Shown here in pieces: positions 23,262 to 33,765 of a stretch of DNA of 64,000 nucleotides. The DNA is from Auricularia sp. M13. Its lineage: Eukaryota; Basidiomycota; Agaricomycetes; Auriculariales; Auriculariaceae. The notes under the pieces are model-generated. The model searched no databases, was not told the DNA's origin, and saw only the letters and a program-made list of their open reading frames with translations. Every line of letters starts with the position of its first letter. Position 1 is the first letter of the stretch. The translations under genes and the position numbers were made by a program. Where the stretch lies: positions 248,001-312,000 of the forward strand of contig CM073198.1 of the NCBI GenBank assembly GCA_037042915.1, written 5' to 3'.

Positions 23262-23985
23262 ATGGGGAGACCGCCCAAGTTCTCGACGCAGGAAGAGCGC
23301 GAGGATGCCAGGCGGAAGTCACGGCGTGATTATTACCATCGGTGCGCTATCTGCTAGCCCGCAATGCATCTCCTAACCTCTAGATATAGAAACAGGCAGA
23401 GCGAAATCGAAAGCTCTCGTAAGCGGTACCATACTCGCAAACGCGTCGCACAGGAGGCTCGCGCCAGGAAGCGAGAGAGCTCGCCGGAACCGCAGTATAC
23501 CCTGCAGAATACCATCGCAGTATGTGCACGCCCGCAGTATAATTCAGTCACCTCATTCCAGCAATACGCAGAAATTTGGCCCTCTGTTTGACGTTACGCG
23601 CATGTCAGACCTGAAGGAACTGGCACAGACTTTGCAAGACGATCTATGTTTGTGGCTGGACGGCCGCAACGAGGACGCCTTGTGGGACGATCTCACAACA
23701 AGGCTCATTTCAGCACATGGGAAGAAGAGAATAGCAAAGCCCATCCTCAAATTCATAGCCAACAAGGTTTACATTGCGGACCTCGTGCAGTTTGAGGCGC
23801 AGGAGGCATGGCACGAGGCATGGCGCCGTCGCGAGAAACGCAACAAGTCTGCGTTCGACCGCATTCTCCATAATGCAACACGCGTCCTCAGCGGGCTTCA
23901 GGAACTCAAAATTATGTTCGAAGGCACCAAGGGCCTTTTGCAGGACGCATACGAGGAGGGGACTCTTGTTTGGCAGTCTACGTAG
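23262..23985 (+). CDS. KDZ cargo 3: MGRPPK basic-helix protein
   Basis: Three exons join in frame: 23,262-23,341, 23,390-23,519 and 23,572-23,985, about 207 residues. The N-terminus MGRPPKFSTQEEREDARRKS runs into a very basic, Tyr/Arg-rich helix (YYHRNRQSEIESSRKRYHTR), a pattern I associate with small proteins common in agaricomycete repeat-rich DNA; it may bind DNA or RNA. The C-terminal half is helical and mixed-charge (DLKELAQTLQDDLCLWL, FEAQEAWHEAWRRREKRNK). Donors GTGCGC and GTATGT, acceptors ATATAG and ACGCAG. No known enzyme motif. Transcribed away from the transposase gene. Confidence 0.7.
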
Positions 23986-24101
23986 TACTACATGCAGACA
24001 GCCGCAATGACCAGATACAGGTGCCTTCTCCCACAGCGAGCTCTGAAGGCATAAATAAACAAATGAAACAAAGATATAAATGCAAGAAGCTCACCGCGCG
24101 G

Positions 24102-25776
24102 TCAGGCATTCTCGCGTACGTGCGCGGCGTCACCAGCGATCGATGGTTCTGGCGACGAGTCCGAGATATCAGCGTCACCAGAGATCGACGGTTCCGGCGA
24201 CGAGTCCGAGATATCCACGAGATCCGGCACGTCCTCGTCAACCTCGACATGCGAGTTTGCCCTGGCGAGACGCGTGCGCCAGTACTCCGCGGTCATTGCC
24301 TCGACGCGATCAACAATGCGCCGTATGTCCTCGTACGACATGGTGGTCTCAGCAGAGGCGGAGGTAGCGGGGGCGGGAGCGGATGGATCAGCGGCGGGGA
24401 CGGCGGCGGCGGCGGAAACGACGGTGGACGGAGCGGCAGCGGCGGCTGGAGCGGCGGGCCAACGGCAAATGCGGACTGACTGTTGAACCAAGCTCTCGTC
24501 GATGTTGGCCCTGGCGCGCTGTTGGTACGAATCCTGCTCGTAATCCCTGAAGACCCGGTCGAAAGCGGCGCTGAGTACTTGCACGTTGCTAACTGCGCGG
24601 AGCGATTGCGCAGTGCTGGCAGCGGGCAGAGACCCGGTGCTGGCGGCGGCGGGAGACGCGGCGGGAGACGCGGCGGGAGACGCGGTGGGAGACGCGGTGG
24701 CAAGAGACGCGGCGTTGCCGTCGGCGGCGGGAGACGCGGCGGGAGATGCGGTGGCAAGAGACGCGTTGCTGTCGGCGGCGGGAACGCGGGCGGAGACGCG
24801 GCGGGAGACGCGGTGGCAAGAGCGTTGCGGCGGCGGCGGGAGGCGGCGGGGGAGACGCGCGGGAGACGCGGTGGCGGGAGACGCGGCGTTGCCGCCGGCG
24901 GCGGGAGACGCGCGGGAGACGCGGTGGCAAGGCGGCGGCGGCGGGGACGGGAGACGCGGGAGACGCAGTGGCAAGAGACGCGGCGGAGACGCAGTGGCGG
25001 GGAGACGTGGCGGGAGACGCAGTGGCAAGAGACGCGGCGTTGCTGGCGGCGGCGGGCGGAGACGCGTTGCTGGCGGCGGCAGGAGGGCCGAAGAGTAGTA
25101 CAGGCGGTTGCATGTTTTCCGGCAGGCTGTCCTGCCATGCTGGAAGGCGATCCCGAACACGCAGATACTGAGCAAGATGACGCTCGATGCGAGTGTCGCT
25201 CAGGATATGCCAGAACGTGGATGGCACGTAAGCACCGTCCGCGCGCCGGCAAGCGTTGCAGGGCTGGTTCCTCGAGCAGCCTGGCGTCTGGCACGCTTGG
25301 ACGCGGATGATGAACTCCAGGTACGCCGGGGCGTAGCACATCTCGTTGACAATGTCGCCATCGTTGGGGTCCGAGCCATTGGAGCTGCCAGGACCGTCTG
25401 TTTCCTCGCCAGCGGCTGCGAGCGCATTGCGGCGTAGGATGTCAGCGACCATATCGTCGTAGAGCTTCTCGAGGTCGCGGGTGTCGTCGTACCAGCCGTA
25501 AGGAGACGAACGCCATTCAGCGGGCTCCCAGCCTGAGCCGATCTGGTTGGGATCGTGGGTGTCAGGCCAGCCGTGGTTGTCCTCAGAGGAGGTGGTACGT
25601 TCTTCAACGGGCCTGCAACGAGTGAGAAAGCGGACAGCATTGGGTTATTGAGCTACTGACGATGCCGTCCGTTCTTCCTCTGCGCCAATACCGTTGGGCG
25701 CGTTGGTTGAGGCCATGGGACGAACGAGGAGATGGGCAAAGTCAAAGCAGCCTCCGAGACCCTGTTGGTCAGCCAT
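24102..25776 (-). CDS. KDZ cargo 4: cysteine-cluster protein with minisatellite and SIM-like repeats
   Basis: Starts at ATG 25,776 (MADQQGLGGCFDFAHLLVRP); an intron (GTAGCT...TTGCAG) leads to a second exon with GWEPAEWRSSPYGWYDDTRD, then a Cys cluster CQTPGCSRNQPCNACRRADG (Cys-x4-Cys-x5-Cys-x2-Cys) and TRIERHLAQYLRVRDRLPAW. From about 25,080 to 24,620 follows a G/C-rich minisatellite. After it the plausible frame is a different one: LSAAFDRVFRDYEQDSYQQR, an Ala/Pro-rich stretch, MSYEDIRRIVDRVEAMTAEY and a duplicated tail ISDSSPEPSI ... ISDSSPEPSI ending at 24,102. So either an intron lies inside the minisatellite or slippage has broken the frame. The two tail repeats look like SUMO-interacting motifs. 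Function unknown. Confidence 0.6.
24620..25085. repeat. GC-rich coding minisatellite
   Basis: Many degenerate copies of GGCGGGAGACGCGGTGGCAA and shorter GGGAGACGCGG units. They read as Ser/Ala/Pro or Arg-rich peptide in all frames of the minus strand, so open frames on both strands here are compositional and should not be counted as genes. Confidence 0.9.
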
Positions 25777-25894
25777 AACGACCAACGTGACCAGGTACGC
25801 ACAGAATTCCGAGCAGAAGACGATGAGAGATGTGGGCCTGTGCACAGAAATTGGTTGCTGTGCCCGGACCGCGCGCATCGCCGCGCCGTCCGAC

Positions 25895-26535
25895 TCTCAC
25901 GATGGCATGCCATCGCGAGCTGATATTGAGGATGGCGCAGCCATGGCACGCCACGACGCTCGCGATGGCATGCCATCCTGAGTTGATATTGAGTATGGCG
26001 TACCCATGGCACGCCAGGGCGTACCCATGGCACGCCAGGGCGTCTCTGGTTCACAAACTCATGGCACGCCATATACTGAGGCGCAATGCTCACCTCCGTG
26101 CGCATCCTGCAGCCAGCAGCTGATACTTCCGTGCCAGTCGACTTATATTGACCAATTGAGCAATGCCTACGCGAAAAATGTCCAGCGACAAGAGCAAAGG
26201 ATTCAGGCTTTAACAACTCACCATGGCATGCCACAGATTCGCGCCGCTCGGTTAGATCAGATTAGCATACGCTTCGCGCTGTTACTGAGGCAATCGCGTG
26301 TTCCGATACGAGACTAGTGATGCACGGGGTAGTGATGTGCAAGATGCGCGGCGAATCCCGAACCGATTTTCCGTCCCATGCGGTCACAACGCTCAACTCG
26401 CGCAACGATGTGGCGCGCCATCAGCCGCGCAACGATGTGGCGCGCCATCAGCGCCGGTCACGCCGAGCCATGGTGCACCTGATGCGTATGCGGTATCTGT
26501 GGCATGCCATAAATCTGTATGGCCTGCCATAAATC
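25895..26535. repeat. Palindrome array between cargo 4 and cargo 5
   Basis: About 12 TGGCRYGCCA sites (for example at 25,904, 25,942, 25,967, 26,007, 26,027, 26,061, 26,223, 26,411, 26,440, 26,501), including a local duplication GTACCCATGGCACGCCAGGGC. The array fills the divergent promoter gap of the two flanking genes. Confidence 0.88.
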
Positions 26536-26577
26536 CTTCTGGTACGTTGCCTGACTTCGCCCCTCGCCCAGCTGACC

Positions 26578-29500
26578 ATGGTATCTACTCGTCGTCAGGC
26601 GAAATCGGCCGAGGCACCTGCAGCTCCCTCGCAAGCGCCTGCAGCTCCCCCGCAGGTGCAGGTATTGGACGCGACAAGTGGCAACAACGGAGCCGACGCG
26701 ATTGCGACGCCGAATATTCAAGTCGAAGGAGCGCCTCACGCTGTGAGTACCCAAAACCAACTCCATTCAGACGCTGAACTCGAGTGCAGAGCAGCAAGTT
26801 GACTAAGAAACGGAAGCCAGCGGTCAATGCAGAGCCTCTTGTGCGTTCGCAAATTTCAATCAAATTGCTCAATGGTACTAACTGCTCTATAGGTTGCCCT
26901 TCCCACAAAAAAGAAGAAACCTGCCCCCGACGAGGAAGCCGGTCTCTCAGCGCCCGACGACGAAGAGGGTCCCTCAGCGTTCGGCGAAGCAGTGAGTCGT
27001 TTTCGACGCTGCGTGTCAACAACCGGGTTTGACCTGAAGCAGAGTACGCGAGGTCGCGGTCGTGGCCGCGGTGGTGCCCGTGGTGTCACGACGCGTGCCG
27101 GTGTTCGCAAGCCGGCCAACACTACGGTCAAGTCGAAGGCCGCGAAATCCAAGTCGAAGGCCATTGTCGCTGAGAGCACGATGAACTCAGACCACGATGA
27201 GAACAGTGAGTTGAATATTTCGCATTCTATTCAACCTCTCTCTCTGACGCAGTCATAGCCACAGTTCCATCCACTTCGCGGAGGCTGTCGGCACCGGCAC
27301 CTGCTCAGCTCGCAGCCCCGCCGATGCAGCCCGCGCCTCCTGCCCAGCAGCCCGCGCCACCAACACAGTTCGAGTCGACGCAGCAGCCCGCGCCGCCTGC
27401 CCAGCAGTTCGCGCCGCCAACGCAGCCCGCACCGCAGCCCGCGCTGCCAACGCAGCCATTCGCTCAGCAGTTCGAGTCGACGCAGCAGCCCGCGCCGCCT
27501 GCCCAGCAGTTCGCGCCGCCAACGCAGCCCGCACCGCAGCCCGCGCTGCCAACGCAGCCATTCGCTCAGCAGCCTGCGCTGCCAACGCAGCCATTCGCTC
27601 AGCAGCCTGCGCTGCCAACGCAGCCATTCGCACAGCAGCTGCCCGCGCTGCCGGCCCAGCAGTTCGCGCCATCGACACAGTCCGTGTCACTGCTGGTCTC
27701 GCCGCCTACTCAGCCTGCGGCCGAGATGCCTATCGCGCAGCAGCAGCCCGCGCCGGCGATGCAGCAGCCCGCGCCGGCAACGCAGCAGCCCGCGCCGCCT
27801 GCCCAACAATTCGCGCCGCCAACGCAGCAGCAGCAGCCCGCGCCGGCGATGCAGCAGCCCGCGCCGGTAACGCAGCAGCCCGCGCCGGCAACGCAGCAGC
27901 CCGCGCCGCCTGCCCAACAATTCGCGCCGCCAACGCAGCCCGCACCGCAGCCCGCGCTGCCAACGCAGCCATTCGCACAGCAGCTGCCCGCGCTGCCGGC
28001 CCAGCAGTTCGCGCCATCGACACAGTCCTGGTCTGTCAGCAGCCGTGCCGCCGACGCACGGCGTCGCCAATTCCCGCCGCCTACTCAACCTGCGGCCTCG
28101 GCGCCATTCGCGCAGCAGCTGCCTGTGCCAGCGATGCAGCAATTTGTACAGCAGCAGCCCGCGCCGACGCACTTCGTGTCGCCGCAGTTCCCGCCGCCGA
28201 CTCAGCCCGCGCAGCCTACTCAACCTGCAGCCTCGGCGCCATTCGCACAGCAGCAGCCCGCGCCGACGCACTTCGTGTCGCCGCAGTTCCCGCCGCCGAC
28301 TCAGCCCGCGCAGCCTGCCCAGCAGACCGGGGCAACAACGTCATCCTCGCCCTCACCGCCACTGCAGCCCGCTGCCGCGCCTGTAAAGCCGACGCCAGTA
28401 ATGGTGAATGAAGGCGGGCAGACGAAGCCCAAGGCCCGCAGGAAGAAAGCCGCGACCAAGGAGGCAACGCCCGCCCCACCGCCCGCCTTTCCTCAAGATA
28501 ACGGCGACTCCGATGGCAACGACGATACTGACACGCGAGAGACGAAGCCCGGTCCTCTGTCCGCGGAGGACGCTGCAGCCTTCGACGCAAAGATCGCAGA
28601 GCTTGAGAAGTATGTCATGGACTTCTCGGCGAAGACGGGCAAGTCGACCAAGTATCTCTGGGAGCGCACACGCATCAAGCTCAAACTCCAGCGCGACCGG
28701 TCGACGTGGAATCTATTCCAGGAGTATTGGTGTCTGCTCAATAAGCGCGACGAGGCGAATGGTACGTTGACTGCAGCTCGTTCTCCGTTTTCACTTTCCA
28801 TGTCTGATTGACTCCCAGGAGAAACACTTGACGAATATCGCGAGCGCAGGTCGCGCGCTTACGACGCTGAATATAGCTCTCTGGATGAGGCGGGAAGGCA
28901 GCCAAACGGCGCTTCCTACTCGATTGGGCGGACAAATACCATGAAGAAGTTGCCAAGGACGTTCTCGAAAACGGTGAGACTTTTAAAGTCATGGCGAGGC
29001 TTAGCCAAGAAATCGAGTCAATGGTAAATTCTTTAATGTGCTTCTTACTTGACGATATCTTGACGATTCGGCAGACACGACCGTACTTCACCAACTACAA
29101 AATTGCGCTTTTCGGCTTCATGGTTTGCGTCAACCAGGGCGATGTCGCAGGTTGTGCCATGAATGGCTGCTTCTCGAACACCGATGTCGCGCGCCAGTTC
29201 ATGCGCACTCTGCGCGTCAACATTCGGAATCTCACGGGTGACTTCGCCAGCCTGTTCAAGTGAGTGCGACATTGGCGCTGCCGAACCGATTTGTTGACGC
29301 GAGTTCAGCGTGCACCTCATGAATGAGGCTGACAAGAAAGACTGGAGCCAAGCCGCATACGCGCGGTACAAGAATATATCGAACCCGACGGCCCGCCGCG
29401 GTGTCGTGAAGGAAGCCTTCCTCTTCTGGCAGGGTACGCGCGGTTTTGGTGCGGAGAAAATGTTCTAACAATGTGATATCTCAGACTGTTTGTACGGCGA

Positions 29501-31263
29501 AAAGGGCGTACACAAGGACGTGCAGTGGGGCGACTTGGAAACCATGGTCGTCAAAGTCAAGAAGCGTGTTGTCAACTGGCCGGACGGCGCACCGCTGCCC
29601 AGCGAAAGCACGGTCGCGGTCGCTGGCATATGGACGAGGCGACGCGGCTTGTGCGCTGTATCTTTCAGGCGCATCGCCTCTACACGGACACGCTCGAAGA
29701 GCAGGAGGAGGTCGATACCTGGAAGCCCGCAGCACCGGGGCTCAACCCGGACGCACGAGACTTCAAGACCGTCCCTCTTGCAGAGTTCGACAAGTCGAAA
29801 GTCTTACGCTTCGAGGACATCCCTGAAGGTACAGCTACTACGCAAACGCTCATGACACTTGCTAATATTCCCTTTCTAGAGAACCTTAACTATATCAACA
29901 GCAATTGGGACGAGTGGTACAACACGCCCGTTTGGACGACGACCCGAGGGGTTGTCAAACTTCGCGTCAAGGACCTGGCAGAGAGGAAGGACCAGTACGG
30001 CAAGAGCAAGCTGCCACGCAGCATGCTCAAGCCTGCGGACCGTGTTATTCCCGGCTTCGACGATGACGCGAACGACGAGCGCAAGCAACCCATCAAGAAG
30101 TCGAAGCCGCAACGTGCGCGCGAGGCTAAGATGCGCGCGACCGATTCCGATGGCGAGCCAACGGGCGACAACAGGAATCCTGTTGGTGGTGGCATCCCCG
30201 CCGAGTCTGAGGACGAGGTGCGTTATGTCCTATGATCATCATCCAGCAAATCTGACGGCACGCAGGAACTGAATTTCATACCACTGGAGCGCGACGAATC
30301 AGAACCAATGAAGGTAGAAGTATGTATGCCTCATCCGTACTTATATTTGTATTTATTTTCCTTTGGCTGCAGGGTCCCACGAATGTATTGCCAGCGTTTC
30401 GACAGGTCGGCAGCGGCGCGCCATGGCCGCAGCAAGTCTCGAATGCAGACCCGCGAGTTGGCGATCAATGCACAGCAGGAACCGTCGTACGGAACGGCCA
30501 AGACGTTACTGCAGAGGCCGCTGGACCGTTGGTTCGACCCGCGCCTGAGATTCGGATCGAAGCGCCCAGCGACAACCGTGTCTACTCGCCAGCCCCCGCG
30601 CAGGCCTCTGGGCACCTTCCGCAGGCTGCGCATGCAGCATCATCCCCAACAGCGAACAGCCTCGCCGGCGCGCTCACGCTTCCGCCAGCGCCAGGCGCCC
30701 TTCCGTCTGTGTACCTCACGGTCGCAGGATTACCCGCTCAAGTGGCCGCCACGCCTTCCCCGTCGCCCTTGCTCTCCGACCCTCCCGTCGCGCCGCCCCC
30801 TGCAGCGTATCTTGTGTCGTCGTCGTCGTCGTCGCCGTCCAACACTCTCATCGCGCAGGCCCCTGGATCATATCAGGGAGCGTCGGCGTCCGACTCTCGT
30901 ACCAGCCAACAGAATGCCGGCGCTCTAGCCGTGCCAGATTCATCATCCGGGCAACTGACCTCGCTGCGCAACCCGCTGGGGCCCAATATGTCGGACGAAG
31001 AGGCGTTGGAGCAGGCTCGTCGGCTTATTCAGCAAGGCTACGTCATCTCGTGGCACCACCCCGATAGCACCTCGTATGGCAACACGAACAGCCACATGGG
31101 CACGCAGTACATGGGGGGCGCTGACCGACCCGGCTACGAACTCCTGGACCAGTCATTATTCGAGCTCACATCCGATCAGTCCAGTGCGTCCAACGGCGCC
31201 GACCACAACAATTTCTGGCAGCAGCCCTGGTTTGATAACGGTTCGGGCTTGCCACCTTCTTGA
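26578..31263 (+). CDS. KDZ cargo 5: giant Pro/Gln-repeat WNLFQ-family protein
   Basis: Large spliced gene (more than ten exons, of the order of 1,200 residues). ATG 26,578 (MVSTRRQAKSAEAPAAPSQ); short basic exons (KLTKKRKPAV, LPTKKKKPAPDEE); an AT-hook-like STRGRGRGRGGARG (27,042); a long Pro/Gln/Ala repeat region (27,324-28,330) built on QQPAPPAQQFAPPTQ; basic linker; then the conserved core TKYLWERTRIKLKLQRDRST with WNLFQEYWCLLNKRDEANGE, TRPYFTNYKIALFGFMVCVN, FMRTLRVNIRNLTGDFASLF, SNPTARRGVVKEAFLFWQ, VKKRVVNWPDGAPLPSE and ENLNYINSNWDEWYNTPVW; and a low-complexity Ser/Pro/Gln tail (30,373-31,263). No stop inside the blocks. The core resembles hypothetical proteins frequent in mushroom genomes; its role is unknown. 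AT-hook and basic patches suggest nuclear DNA binding. Confidence 0.75.
27324..28330 (+). repeat. Coding repeat, Pro/Gln-rich
   Basis: Imperfect tandem copies of codons for QPAPPAQQFAPPTQ and QPALPTQPFAQ, including long near-identical blocks (27,375-27,470 and 27,475-27,570). Frames on the minus strand through here (Arg/Leu or Ala/Arg-rich) are shadows. Confidence 0.9.
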
Positions 31264-31414
31264 CTGTGTTAATCTCCCATACAATTCGTTACAAAATAGA
31301 AGTTGGTGTTGCAAGGATATCATTACAGGACGAGTGTGAAAGCTAAGCTAGTTGTCGAGCTTTCTAGAAACCGATGATATGAGACGGGATGCGCGTACTA
31401 GAGATAGAAAAGAC

Positions 31415-31837
31415 TTACACTTGTACCCCCGCTTTTTCAAGACCAGCGTTCATGCAGCGAGTTATGAAGTTCTCTATGAATCCGTCCATGTCTTCGCGTT
31501 TCCCTGCATCTTGCGCAAGCAGGGTTTCGAGGTGCTCTTCGGTGCGCGAGAGGCTTTCGGTCATGAAAGTCGCCATTTTGTCACTAGCCGCACGCAAGTC
31601 ATTCGCCTCGGCCTCAAGGATATCGCACCGCCTTTGCAGGGTATCCCGCTGGGCACGAATACTGTCGCACTCTGCAACGGCGCGGCAAATCGTGTCCAGG
31701 TACGCAGTGAGCAACGATGGCTGCTGGGCCGAGCGAATATGAACCCGCAGCGCGGCGAATGCATCCTCGATGCACTGAGTATCGATGTGGTCATCGGTCG
31801 TGGGGTTGGGAGAATCAGGATGCGCAGTAGACGACAT
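31415..31837 (-). CDS. KDZ cargo 6: small coiled-coil protein
   Basis: Single-exon frame; I prefer the ATG at 31,837 (MSSTAHPDSPNPTTDD) over 31,876. About 140 residues. After a polar N-terminus, the protein is one long predicted helix with heptads (CDSIRAQRDTLQRRCDILEA, DKMATFMTESLSRTEEHLET) ending in GLEKAGVQV at the stop 31,415. No enzymatic motif. Convergent with cargo 5 (stops 150 bp apart) and divergent from cargo 7 across a palindrome array. Confidence 0.65.
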   Translation of the reverse strand: MSSTAHPDSPNPTTDDHIDTQCIEDAFAALRVHIRSAQQPSLLTAYLDTICRAVAECDSIRAQRDTLQRRCDILEAEANDLRAASDKMATFMTESLSRTEEHLETLLAQDAGKREDMDGFIENFITRCMNAGLEKAGVQV

Positions 31838-31914
31838 GAGGGAGGGAGTGGTGGTGAGAACAATGGGCTCCTTCATCCGACGAACGTGTTGATATGGTCA
31901 TTCGCAACTTCGAC

Positions 31915-32315
31915 ATGGCACGCCACTCAGACATATCACAGTGACCATTCTGGATGGCATGCCATAACAATTGCTCGTTACCCGTGGCACACCATGGAGA
32001 AATCGCTGCTTGCAGTGGCACGCCATGGAGAAATCGCTAGTCGCTTATGGCGCGCCACGCAGAGAGGGTCGCCATTGGAATGGCACGCCATGAAGAGACT
32101 GTGCTTCTGAGATCCCAATCTCATCATGCCGGATGGCATGCCATGCAAAGATGGGCTCTTGTAGCTGTGGCACGCCACAGGGAAATCACCCGATGCTCGT
32201 GGCACGCCACAGGGAAATCACCCGATGCTCGTGGCACGCCACAGATGATTAGCTGTTAGGGATGGCACGCCGTCGCAAGATTGCGCGGTGTTTATGGCAC
32301 GCCATGGTCTAGGAA
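31915..32315. repeat. Palindrome array between cargo 6 and cargo 7
   Basis: About 13 TGGCRYGCCA sites in 400 bp (31,916, 31,953, 32,018, 32,047, 32,081, 32,135, 32,168, 32,201, 32,231, 32,294 and others), with a locally repeated 33-bp unit ending GGGAAATCACCCGATGCTCG. Lies in a divergent promoter gap. Confidence 0.9.
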
Positions 32316-32384
32316 CCGGTTGAAATCGCATCCAGCACTGTCGGAACGGCGTTGACCTCATCCTTCCATAACCCATTCAGCACC

Positions 32385-32936
32385 ATGGACCCACACTCGC
32401 CGCCCGCATCGAGCGTGGCGGACGCTACCGCCCAAGAAACGCCGACCGCCACGGATACCCCAATCAGCGCCATGGACCCGGGCTTGCAGGCTGTGCCGAG
32501 CGCGGCGGCAGAGGCGACGGTGGCCCCAGGAACGCCAAAATCGCGCAAGCGTCCCGCCGACGGGCACGAAGGCAGCCCGGCTGCCTTCTACAAGCGCCAG
32601 CGCACGAAAGGCGACGAGGGGAAGAAAAAGAAGACCCGCACGACGTGGACGATGGTCGAGCGAAAGCAGGCCACCTGGAAGATGTTTCGCAACGACTGCA
32701 CAGAGTTCCTCGAGGGAAGAGTGACCGAGGAGGAGTGCGACGACTGGGACGGTGGCTTTGAAGAGATGTGCAAGTTCTTGGACGAGCGCGATAACCTGGC
32801 CGCGACGGAGATTGAGCTTCGCCACGAGATCAAGCGCCTGAACGGCCGCATCGAGGAGCTCGAAGCCGAGCTTGGCTTCATCAAAACGCGTGAGTCTTCG
32901 CTTCCGGTGACTCTGGGCAGTGAGAAAGCAGTCTGA
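32385..32936 (+). CDS. KDZ cargo 7: basic coiled-coil protein, paralog of cargo 8
   Basis: ATG 32,385 in a good context (CACCATGG). Acidic/Ser/Pro-rich N-terminus, then KSRKRPADGHEGSPAAFYKR (nuclear-localisation-like), a helix starting ATWKMFRNDCTEFLEGR, then DGGFEEMCKFLDERDNLAAT and a coiled coil IELRHEIKRLNGRIEELEAE. A GTGAGT donor occurs right after GFIKTR (about 32,890), so the real C-terminus may lie in a further exon; the stop at 32,936 assumes no splicing. Clear paralog of the next gene. Unknown function; architecture suggests a nuclear, dimerising DNA-binding or adaptor protein. Confidence 0.65.
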   Translation: MDPHSPPASSVADATAQETPTATDTPISAMDPGLQAVPSAAAEATVAPGTPKSRKRPADGHEGSPAAFYKRQRTKGDEGKKKKTRTTWTMVERKQATWKMFRNDCTEFLEGRVTEEECDDWDGGFEEMCKFLDERDNLAATEIELRHEIKRLNGRIEELEAELGFIKTRESSLPVTLGSEKAV

Positions 32937-33252
32937 CGCTTCCGATAGCTGCCTGAACTCCATAATATCGTGCCTCATCGTACTACGTGCATCGGCCTGC
33001 ACATTTCTTTGTATGTTGAATACGATTGAATTATCTTCATAGTATCTGCGGGCAAAACTTGAGAAGAAGTGAGAGAAATTCAAAGAAAGAAGTACCACTA
33101 TCGAGCAGAGTAATGAAGTGGCATGCCATGGTGTCAAATGCGGCTGGTGATGGATGGGTTCACGTTCATCACCGAACGCACTTTGACTTCGCCCACGCAA
33201 TGGATGACGCGTCGCTAGCCGCCCGACCACTACCTCTGCCGTTTCAGCGGCA

Positions 33253-33663
33253 ATGCCGTCGATCACAACGACGAGCTCTGGCAAGCGTCCCGCTGATGGG
33301 AGCGAAGGAGAACGACCGTGCGTGTCCTATAAGCGTCTGCGTGCGAGAAGGGAGGAGTTGCGCGAGCTTCCGATGGACGGCACTGAGTCAGTTCGCGAGC
33401 GATCGGCGAAAGCTTGGAAAATGCTGCGCGACGCCTCCACCGACATCATCGAAGGTCGAATGAACGAGCATTACAAAGAATGGGACCTAGGTCTGGAGGA
33501 AATGTTCGAGCTGATGGACGAATGCGACGAGCTGGCCGCGACGGGGGTCAAACTCCGTAAGGAGATCAAGCAGCTAAACGCGCGCCTCCAGAAGCTCGAG
33601 GATGCGATTTCAGCAGCTAAAGGTGTGTCGCTGTCTCTGGTGAAAGGGGTGGTTACGCGATAG
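33253..33663 (+). CDS. KDZ cargo 8: basic coiled-coil protein, paralog of cargo 7
   Basis: Frame from ATG 33,253 (MPSITTTSSGKRPADGSEGE) to 33,663. It shares with cargo 7 the series KRPADGxEG, Y-K-R-x-R, A-W-K-M-L-R-D, IIEGRMNE, LGLEEMFELMDECDELAAT and KLRKEIKQLNARLQKLE in the same order, but is shorter at the N-terminus. A possible donor (AAAG|GTGTGT) after the coiled coil means the last ~13 residues are uncertain. The two genes are a tandem duplicate pair, both with palindromes upstream. Confidence 0.65.
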   Translation: MPSITTTSSGKRPADGSEGERPCVSYKRLRARREELRELPMDGTESVRERSAKAWKMLRDASTDIIEGRMNEHYKEWDLGLEEMFELMDECDELAATGVKLRKEIKQLNARLQKLEDAISAAKGVSLSLVKGVVTR

Positions 33664-33690
33664 CAAGCTGACCTGCAAGCAGGCGTCTGA

Positions 33691-33765
33691 AGTTGGCTAT
33701 GTCGCCGTTTCGCAGCTATGTCGGGCTATGTCGCCGTTTCGCAGCTATGTCGCCGTTTCGCAGAG
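33691..33765 (+). repeat. Short tandem repeat, GCTATGTCGCCGTTTCGCA
   Basis: Three near-perfect copies of GCTATGTCGCCGTTTCGCA directly downstream of cargo 8. Not coding as far as I can see. The rest of 33,766-34,080 holds only palindromes. Confidence 0.85.

Noticed and set aside
24102-25339. Several long overlapping frames on both strands
   Set aside because: They follow the GC-rich minisatellite and have repeat composition; only the minus-strand gene with flanking non-repeat sequence is kept.
27253-28271. Minus-strand Ala/Arg and Leu/Arg frames
   Set aside because: Shadows of the Pro/Gln codon repeat of the plus-strand cargo gene.
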